Assembly: GCA_030146505.1 (NCBI GenBank)
Contig: JASLCO010000378.1
Span: 1 to 5,384, forward strand
Length of the DNA: 5,384 nucleotides
Source: Moraxellaceae bacterium
GTDB lineage: Bacteria > Pseudomonadota > Gammaproteobacteria > Pseudomonadales > Moraxellaceae
Direction: 5' to 3'
The notes beneath the pieces were generated by a model. The model was given only the letters and a program-made list of their open reading frames with translations. It did no database searches and was not told the DNA's origin. Below, piece after piece: positions 1 to 4,262 of this stretch. Each line of letters opens with the position of its first letter. The first letter of the stretch is position 1. The translations under genes and the position numbers were made by a program.

Positions 1-1
1 A

Positions 2-76
2 ACAAATGCCTTGACTACCGCAATTGATCAACACTGGGGCTGGGGCGAATTCATTCGCACACGCGAGCTGACCTGA
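2..76 (+). CDS. Possible C-terminal end of an unidentified gene, cut by left edge
   Basis: One plus-strand frame is open from the window edge for 24 codons and ends at TGA 74-76. The tail is rich in aromatic and charged residues (HWGWGEFIRTRELT at the end), which reads like a plausible protein C-terminus. The other two plus frames stop within the first 27 bases. A hairpin with a T-run lies downstream at 141-169 and could end this transcript as well as the thiolase transcript. The fragment is too short to assign a family, and 24 open codons can occur by chance. It also overlaps a palindrome at 45-58. I do not recognise the product. Confidence 0.3.
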   Translation, partial: TNALTTAIDQHWGWGEFIRTRELT

Positions 77-109
77 CTGGCTTGGTGCGAATGATTTCGC
101 ACCTGCGAA
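45..109. repeat. Cluster of TGCGAA inverted repeats
   Basis: Two palindromes lie 42 bases apart centre to centre. The first, 45-58, is GCGAAT-TC-ATTCGC. The second, 84-103, is a perfect 8-bp stem (GGTGCGAA / TTCGCACC) around the 4-base loop TGAT. A further TGCGAA follows at 104-109. The core TGCGAA thus occurs at 54-59 (minus), 86-91 (plus), 96-101 (minus) and 104-109 (plus), with a partial copy at 45-50. This could be a small extragenic palindromic element, a 3'-end stabilising hairpin or paired operator sites; the sequence does not decide. No T-run follows, so it is not a classical terminator. Confidence 0.5.
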
Positions 110-140
110 GAAACATCTACAGCAAGTCTGCCACCGACAC

Positions 141-169
141 AAAAAAGCCCGCATGACGCGGACTTTTTT
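141..169 (-). terminator. Intrinsic terminator of the thiolase gene, possibly bidirectional
   Basis: Bases 141-152 pair with 158-169 around a 5-base loop. On the plus strand one position is mismatched (C148 opposite A162). In RNA made from the minus strand the same pair becomes G-U, so the 12-bp stem is complete and is followed by six U. The fully paired strand therefore matches the thiolase transcript, whose stop codon ends 19 bases before the stem. The plus strand also has a T-run (164-169), so weaker termination of a gene entering from the left is possible. Confidence 0.8.
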
Positions 170-187
170 ATTTCACTTCAAGGGCCA

Positions 188-1465
188 TCACTTTTCGATG
201 ATGGCCACCACACCCTGACCACCTGCAGCGCAGATGGATACGAGGATGCGGCCCGAGCCCTTTTCGTTCAGCAGCTTGGCGGCAGACGCCACGATGCGGC
301 CACCGGTAGCGGCAAAGGGATGGCCAGCAGCCAGCGAAGAACCATTCACGTTGAGCTTGGCGCGATCAATGGAACCCAGTGCCTTCTTCAGGCCCAGACG
401 TTCCTGGCAGACCTTGTCGTCTTCCCAGAACTTGAGCGTGGACAGCACCTGGCCGGCAAAGGCTTCGTGGATTTCATAGAAATCGAAATCCTGCAGGGTC
501 AGACCCACACGCTCCAGCATGCGCGGCACGGCATAGGCCGGGGCCAGCAACAAGCCTTCTTTCTTGTGCACGAAATCAACAGCAGCGGTTTCCACCGTGG
601 TGATGTAAGCCAGCACAGGCAGATTGTGCGCCTTGGCCCACTCTTCCGAAGCCAGCAGCACGACAGAGGCGCCATCGGTCAACGGCGTGGAATTGCCGGC
701 CGTCATGGTCCCCTTTTCACGATCACCGAAGACCGGCTTCAGCGTGGCAAGCTTTTCAACAGTGGAGCCGGGACGCAGATTATCGTCACGCTCAAGGCCC
801 TGGTACGGCGTCATCAGATCCTTGAAGAAACCGCGCTCGTAAGCAGCCGCCATATTCTTGTGGCTGAGGTAGGCCAGCTCATCCTGGGCTTCACGGGTGA
901 TGGCCCACTCGGCCGTGGTAATGGCCTGGTGCTCGCCCATGGAAAGACCGGTGCGCGGCTCGCCATTGGCAGGAATTTCAAGACCGACCATACCCGGACG
1001 GAACTTGGCGAGGGCAGCCAGACGCTGCTTGTTGTCCTTGGCACGGTTCAGGTTGAGCATGAACTGGCGCAAGCCTTCACCCACACCGATGGGGGCATCG
1101 GAAGTAGTATCCACACCGCCGCCGATGCCGGCTTCGATCTGGCCGGTAGCAATCTTGTTGGCGATGTAGTTGATGGCCTGGAGGCCGGTGCCGCAAGCTT
1201 GCTGCATGTCACAGGCCGGGGTTTCGGGCGCCAGCTTGGTGTTGAGCACGGCTTCGCGGGTCATGTTGAAGTCACGCGACAGCTTGAGAACAGCACCGGC
1301 GGCCACTTCACCCAGACGCTCGCCTTCCAGCTTGTAGCGACTCACAAGACCGTCCAGTGCAGCGGTCAGCATGTCGATATTGGAGGCAGAGGCATAGGCG
1401 CCGTTGGAACGGGCAAAGGGAATGCGGTTGCCACCAATGATGGCGACACGGCGAAGCGTGGTCAT
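188..1465 (-). CDS. Thiolase, acetyl-CoA C-acyltransferase (FadI/FadA2-type)
   Basis: This 425-residue thiolase interconverts 3-ketoacyl-CoA plus CoA with acetyl-CoA plus a shortened acyl-CoA, in the cytoplasm. Visible family features are an N-terminal RRVAIIGGNRIPFAR, nucleophile Cys91 in QQACGTG, His333 in HEAFAG (the FadI-type form of the usual NEAFA box), His382 in AAGHPFAATGGR, and the acid/base Cys412 in CAAGGQG near the C-terminus. All catalytic residues are present and the length is normal. The start is placed at 1465 because AGGAG (1474-1478) lies 8 bases upstream. The longer frame from 1510 would add 15 residues with no family resemblance and would begin inside a candidate -10 box. 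The gene is divergent from the ketoreductase and closed by a terminator at 141-169. Chain-length preference and direction cannot be read. FadI-like and mycobacterial FadA2-like are the closest types I recognise; biosynthetic acetoacetyl-CoA thiolase is less likely. Confidence 0.95.
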   Translation of the reverse strand: MTTLRRVAIIGGNRIPFARSNGAYASASNIDMLTAALDGLVSRYKLEGERLGEVAAGAVLKLSRDFNMTREAVLNTKLAPETPACDMQQACGTGLQAINYIANKIATGQIEAGIGGGVDTTSDAPIGVGEGLRQFMLNLNRAKDNKQRLAALAKFRPGMVGLEIPANGEPRTGLSMGEHQAITTAEWAITREAQDELAYLSHKNMAAAYERGFFKDLMTPYQGLERDDNLRPGSTVEKLATLKPVFGDREKGTMTAGNSTPLTDGASVVLLASEEWAKAHNLPVLAYITTVETAAVDFVHKKEGLLLAPAYAVPRMLERVGLTLQDFDFYEIHEAFAGQVLSTLKFWEDDKVCQERLGLKKALGSIDRAKLNVNGSSLAAGHPFAATGGRIVASAAKLLNEKGSGRILVSICAAGGQGVVAIIEK

Positions 1466-1473
1466 GACGGGTA

Positions 1474-1478
1474 CTCCT
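1474..1478 (-). promoter_or_regulatory. Ribosome binding site fixing the thiolase start
   Basis: AGGAG on the minus strand lies 8 bases before ATG 1465-1463. It selects the 425-residue start over the in-frame ATG 15 codons upstream. Confidence 0.8.
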
Positions 1479-1505
1479 GGCTGATTTTCCAATGGCGCGC
1501 ACCCT

Positions 1506-1534
1506 AACATAGAAAAAAGACGCGGTATTGGCAG
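1506..1534 (-). promoter_or_regulatory. Candidate sigma-70 promoter of the thiolase
   Basis: On the minus strand, CTGCCA (1534-1529) and TATGTT (1511-1506) are separated by 17 bases. Each matches the -35 and -10 consensus at 4 of 6 positions. Transcription would begin near 1499, giving a leader of about 35 bases that contains the AGGAG. The inverted repeat AGACC/GGTCT (1533-1546) borders the -35 and could be a regulator site. The match is modest and may be chance. Confidence 0.35.
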
Positions 1535-1749
1535 ACCAGGCGGTCTTGGGATGTCGCCGGAGCAAATGTGGCTACCACCGGCTTTTGTTAGCCTGCCGCC
1601 CGTTTTGAAGCCACTCGCAGGCTCTTGTAGGGTGTTTGACTGTCATCCTTTGCTGTCATGTTTCCAGCATGACCAAGGTATGGCGATTGAAGGGAGGGTA
1701 GCCTCCAGGGCTTTCTTTTCTTAGAGTGTCGGCCTTCCCCGCCTGCAGC

Positions 1750-1819
1750 GCCTTGAACCTGCTTTTGCAACACCCGGTTTTGCAACCAGCCGCTTTGAAA
1801 CACCTGCTTTGAAACACCC
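1750..1819. repeat. Degenerate 14-16 base tandem repeat
   Basis: Four adjacent units follow each other without gaps: GCTTTTGCAACACCC (1761-1775), GGTTTTGCAACCAGCC (1776-1791), GCTTTGAAACACCT (1792-1805) and GCTTTGAAACACCC (1806-1819). The last two differ only at the final base. A shorter relative, GCCTTGAACCT, precedes them at 1750-1760, and GTTTTGAAGCCACT at 1602-1615 looks like a distant copy. The block ends 80 bases before the ketoreductase start. It may be an unstable short tandem array or a set of protein-binding sites. Confidence 0.6.
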
Positions 1820-1830
1820 TGGCCGTGTCT

Positions 1831-1868
1831 TGCCTCTCCTCTTGGAGGCAGCACGCCAGCAAGCCTCC
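1831..1868 (+). promoter_or_regulatory. Two mutually exclusive hairpins upstream of the ketoreductase
   Basis: The segment GGAGGCA (1844-1850) can pair either backwards, TGCCTC 1831-1836 with GAGGCA 1845-1850, or forwards, GGAGGC 1844-1849 with GCCTCC 1863-1868. Both stems are perfect 6-bp and share bases, so they cannot form together. The forward stem ends 19 bases before the Shine-Dalgarno, which it does not cover. Whether this region is transcribed is unknown. Short GC-rich stems are common by chance, so a regulatory role is only a possibility. Confidence 0.3.
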
Positions 1869-1887
1869 ACGATGTACGCACCTAGCG

Positions 1888-1892
1888 AAGGA
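1888..1892 (+). promoter_or_regulatory. Ribosome binding site fixing the ketoreductase start
   Basis: AAGGA lies 7 bases before ATG 1900. It supports this start over the in-frame ATG at 1825, which would add 25 residues encoded partly by the hairpin region. Confidence 0.7.
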
Positions 1893-1899
1893 CCTGATC

Positions 1900-3246
1900 A
1901 TGAGTGACCGTTATACACAGTTCGCGAATTCCCCCCTTGGCCGTCTGCTGGCCAAGAATCTCGGCCTGCCACAGCCGGTCAATCTGGACCGCTATGAAGC
2001 CGGTGCGCCGGTCATCAGCGGCACGGTGCGCTTTGGTGCCGCCACTGAAGGCAAGATCAGCCAGTCCGTTAACAGCGTGCTGAAAAATATCGGCGCCAGC
2101 GTGAACAATGCACCGGTGAACGCCGAGAGCGATGTCAAATTCAAGGCCGTGGTATTCGATGCCAGCGGTGTGAAAGACAGCGCCGACCTCATCAAGGTTT
2201 ATGCCTTTTTCAATCCGGTGATGCGCAAGGTGGACCAGTGTGCACGCCTCATCGTCATAGGCACCCCGCCGGAAGCCGCTGAAAATCCGCGTCACGCCAC
2301 GGCACAGCGCGCGCTCGAAGGCTTCACGCGTTCGCTGGGCAAGGAAGTGAAAAAAGGCGGTACCGCACAGCTGATTTATGTGGCTCCGGGTGCGGAAGAC
2401 CAGCTGGAATCAAGCTTGCGCTTTTTCCTCTCGCCGCGTTCGGCTTATGTTTCTGCACAGGTCGTGCGCATTTCTGCTTCCGGAACCCAGGCCAAGCTGG
2501 ACTGGAACAAGCCGCTGGCCGGCAAGGTCGCGCTTGTCACTGGCGCTTCGCGCGGCATCGGCGAAGCCATTGCCAAGACGCTGGCCCGTGACGGCGCCCA
2601 TGTAGTCGGCCTCGATATTCCCCAGCTGGCTGACGATCTGAAAGTCGTCACCAGCCTGATCGGCGGTTCCGCTTTTGCCGGCGACATCACCGCTGCCGAT
2701 GCACCGCAGAAAATTGCTGAATATCTGAAAGCCAACCACGGTGGCGTGGACATCGTTGTGCACAATGCCGGCGTGACCCGTGACAAGACCCTGGCGAACA
2801 TGACCGAGCAGCAGTGGAATATGGTGCTCAATATCAATCTCTCCTCGGAAGAGCGCATCAACGACGAGCTGCTGGCCCAGGGCGTGATCAACGAAAATGG
2901 CCGCATCATCTGCGTCTCTTCCATTTCCGGCATCGCCGGCAATATGGGCCAGAGCAACTACGGCATGAGCAAGGCCGGCGTCATCGGCATGGTGCAGTCC
3001 ATGGCTCCCGTGCTGGCGCCCAAGAACATCACCATCAATGCCGTGGCTCCGGGCTTTATCGAAACCGCCATGACGGCTGCCATTCCCTTCGCCATCCGTG
3101 AAGCCGGCCGCCGCATGAACTCCATGTCCCAGGGCGGCCTGCCGGTGGATGTGGCTGAAACCATTGCCTGGTATGCCAGCCCCGCCTCTGCCGGCCTCAA
3201 TGGCAATATTGTTCGCGTCTGCGGCCAGTCCTTGATAGGAGCGTGA
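1900..3246 (+). CDS. fabG: High-molecular-weight 3-oxoacyl thioester reductase (FabG4-type SDR)
   Basis: This 448-residue short-chain dehydrogenase reduces 3-ketoacyl thioesters to 3-hydroxyacyl thioesters, or the reverse. It is about 200 residues longer than housekeeping FabG. Residues 1 to about 200 form an extra N-terminal domain, which in FabG4 relatives is flavodoxin-like and lacks its cofactor. The C-terminal ketoreductase has TGASRGIG (214-221), Asp262 in AGDIT, NAG (289-291) and the complete catalytic set Asn313, Ser341, Tyr354, Lys358 (YGMSK), then the APG box (383-385). Asp239 at the end of the second strand suggests NAD(H) rather than NADP(H), an inference that agrees with FabG4. 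The start at 1900 has AAGGA 7 bases upstream. The gene is divergent from the thiolase and followed after 95 bases by the hydratase on the same strand. It is unlikely to be the essential fatty-acid-synthesis FabG given its length and neighbours; CoA thioesters are the likely substrates. Confidence 0.93.
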   Translation: MSDRYTQFANSPLGRLLAKNLGLPQPVNLDRYEAGAPVISGTVRFGAATEGKISQSVNSVLKNIGASVNNAPVNAESDVKFKAVVFDASGVKDSADLIKVYAFFNPVMRKVDQCARLIVIGTPPEAAENPRHATAQRALEGFTRSLGKEVKKGGTAQLIYVAPGAEDQLESSLRFFLSPRSAYVSAQVVRISASGTQAKLDWNKPLAGKVALVTGASRGIGEAIAKTLARDGAHVVGLDIPQLADDLKVVTSLIGGSAFAGDITAADAPQKIAEYLKANHGGVDIVVHNAGVTRDKTLANMTEQQWNMVLNINLSSEERINDELLAQGVINENGRIICVSSISGIAGNMGQSNYGMSKAGVIGMVQSMAPVLAPKNITINAVAPGFIETAMTAAIPFAIREAGRRMNSMSQGGLPVDVAETIAWYASPASAGLNGNIVRVCGQSLIGA

Positions 3247-3321
3247 GAAAGTAAAAAGTGAGGAAGTGAGAAGGTGAAAAAACATCGCCCCTCTCACTTT
3301 TTCACCTTCTCACTTCCTCAC
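3243..3321. repeat. Octamer-built palindrome with 24-bp perfect arms
   Basis: Bases 3258-3281 are perfectly complementary to 3298-3321, with a 16-base loop between. Each arm is three octamers: GTGAGGAA, GTGAGAAG, GTGAAAAA on the left, and their complements in reverse order on the right. Related units extend beyond the arms: GTGAGAAA (3243-3250) and GTAAAAA (3251-3257) on the left, and CCTCTCAC (3290-3297) in the loop. The first unit contains the ketoreductase stop codon (3244-3246). A 10-bp alternative register also exists (3253-3262 with 3293-3302). No T-run follows, so it is not a standard terminator; it may be a MITE- or REP-like element or an mRNA processing or stability hairpin. Similar GTGARRAR arrays occur between genes in other proteobacteria, to my recollection. 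Confidence 0.9.
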
Positions 3322-3329
3322 CCCATAGC

Positions 3330-3334
3330 AGGAG
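3330..3334 (+). promoter_or_regulatory. Ribosome binding site of the hydratase
   Basis: AGGAG lies 7 bases before ATG 3342 and 8 bases after the right arm of the palindrome, so the hairpin can form without covering it. Confidence 0.8.
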
Positions 3335-3341
3335 TATTGAA

Positions 3342-4202
3342 ATGTCCGTTCGCGAACTTTCTGCACCCACCAATACAGCCACGCTGTATTCCCGTGCGGT
3401 GATGGGCGCCATCAGCGGCCGCAGCGGCAAGGAATTGCCGGCGCTGTCCGTGGTGATGCGCGAAGTGAAAATCGACCGCGCCCATCTCGCTGCCTATAAC
3501 CGTGTCTGCGGTTTTCCCCAGCGCGAAACACTGCCGGCCACCTATCCTTTTGTGCTGGCCTTCCCACTGCACCTGGAAATCATCACCGATTCCGGTTTTC
3601 CTTTTGCCGCCATGGGTCTTGTGCATATCCAGAACAGCATCACCCAGCACCGTCCCATCAGCGCCTCCGAAGTGCTGGACATGAAAGTGCATGTGGCCAA
3701 TCTGCGTCCGCATGAAAAAGGCCTGCAGTTCGATATCGTCACCACACTGACTTCCGGCAGCGAAGTGGTATGGGACTCGGTGAGCACCATGCTGCGTCGT
3801 GGCGCAGGTGGCAATGGCAGCGAAGGCAAGCCCGCCGCCGCCAAACAGGCCGCCGCAAAGCCTTCATCGAATATGATCTGGGTTGTGCCTGGTGATATCG
3901 GCCGCCGCTATGGCGCCGTGTCCGGCGACCGCAATCCCATTCATATGTATGCGTTTACCGCCAAGCTCTTCGGCTTCCCGCGCGCCATTGCCCATGGCAT
4001 GTGGAGCAAGGCCCGTTGCCTGGCTGCACTGGATGGCCGCCTGCCCGACCGCTACACCGTCGATGTGCAGTTCAAGCTGCCCGTGCTGCTGCCCGCCAAA
4101 GTGGCGTTCAACTCCGAGCCGCAGGCCAAGGGCGGTTTCAGCTTCAGCCTCAGCGATGCCAAATCCGGCAAGCCGCATCTGGCGGGCGTGATCACGGTCT
4201 GA
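3342..4202 (+). CDS. MaoC-like double-hotdog (R)-3-hydroxyacyl dehydratase (HtdX-type)
   Basis: This 286-residue protein belongs to the double-hotdog hydratases, which add water to trans-2-enoyl thioesters to give (R)-3-hydroxyacyl thioesters, or the reverse. The C-terminal hotdog (about 178-286) carries the hydratase-2 motif YGAVSGDRNPIH, with catalytic Asp196 and His201 and adjacent Asn198, followed by FPRAIAHGMW (212-221). The N-terminal hotdog (about 35-153) has the family stretch YNRVCGF and LPATYPFVLAFPLHL but no D-x-N-P-x-H, so it is probably a structural, substrate-binding half. The halves are joined by a Gly/Ala/Lys linker (about 154-176). Length is close to mycobacterial HtdX, about 280. 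The gene follows the ketoreductase after the octamer palindrome and ends in a strong terminator. The pair would catalyse consecutive reduction and dehydration. Substrate chain length cannot be read. A role in polyhydroxyalkanoate precursor supply is possible, but no synthase is visible. Confidence 0.93.
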   Translation: MSVRELSAPTNTATLYSRAVMGAISGRSGKELPALSVVMREVKIDRAHLAAYNRVCGFPQRETLPATYPFVLAFPLHLEIITDSGFPFAAMGLVHIQNSITQHRPISASEVLDMKVHVANLRPHEKGLQFDIVTTLTSGSEVVWDSVSTMLRRGAGGNGSEGKPAAAKQAAAKPSSNMIWVVPGDIGRRYGAVSGDRNPIHMYAFTAKLFGFPRAIAHGMWSKARCLAALDGRLPDRYTVDVQFKLPVLLPAKVAFNSEPQAKGGFSFSLSDAKSGKPHLAGVITV

Positions 4203-4214
4203 TGCTTTAGGCAC

Positions 4215-4255
4215 TGCAATAAAAAAGCCCGCATCAAGCGGGCTTTTTTATTGCA
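4215..4255. terminator. Bidirectional intrinsic terminator between convergent genes
   Basis: A perfect 18-bp stem pairs 4215-4232 with 4238-4255 around the 5-base loop ATCAA. The GC core is GCCCGC/GCGGGC, flanked by A6 on the left and T6 on the right, so both strands give a GC hairpin followed by a U-run. It lies 12 bases after the hydratase stop and 7 bases before the hydrolase stop, serving both genes. Confidence 0.93.
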
Positions 4256-4262
4256 CGGTTTT

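Larger units (their letters stand above)
1466..1899. other. Divergent intergenic region, thiolase / ketoreductase
   Basis: This 434-base stretch has no convincing gene. It must hold the promoters for both flanking genes. Contents from left to right: the thiolase Shine-Dalgarno (1474-1478); a candidate minus-strand promoter (1506-1534) overlapped by the inverted repeat AGACC-AGGC-GGTCT (1533-1546); an inverted repeat AGCCTGC/GCAGGCT (1590-1596 and 1617-1623); GTCATG/CATGAC separated by 7 bases (1655-1673), the most operator-like of these; a 5-bp hairpin GGAGG/CCTCC (1693-1706) followed by a T-rich run; the tandem repeat (1750-1819); and two overlapping hairpins (1831-1868). I see no clear sigma-70 promoter for the plus-strand genes. 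The open frames here lack ribosome binding sites and family resemblance. Confidence 0.7.

Noticed and set aside
320..1507. Long open frame (395 codons) on the plus strand opposite the thiolase
   Set aside because: It is the antisense of a well-supported thiolase with all catalytic motifs; its translation is His/Gly/Gln-rich with no domain. GC-rich codon use opens such frames.
1466..1510. Upstream ATG extending the thiolase by 15 residues
   Set aside because: The family N-terminus begins at MTTLRRVAIIGG, and a good AGGAG sits before that ATG inside the would-be extension.
1750..1819. CRISPR-like array
   Set aside because: Units of 14-16 bases are directly adjacent with no spacers and are degenerate.
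1588..1881. 97-codon minus-strand frame in the divergent intergenic region
   Set aside because: It begins at GTG with no Shine-Dalgarno, its middle is just the translated tandem repeat, and its composition is unlike the neighbouring proteins.
1825..1899. Upstream ATG extending the ketoreductase by 25 residues
   Set aside because: The extension has no family resemblance and runs through the hairpins; AAGGA 7 bases before 1900 supports the shorter start.
2410..3297. Long open frame (295 codons) on the minus strand opposite the ketoreductase
   Set aside because: Antisense shadow of the SDR domain; the translation is rich in His, Gly, Ala and Asp and has no recognisable family.
3258..3321. Intrinsic terminator between reductase and hydratase
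   Set aside because: The hairpin is strong but is AT/GA-mixed and followed by CCCCATAGC, not a T-run, and the downstream gene needs read-through or its own promoter, which is not visible.
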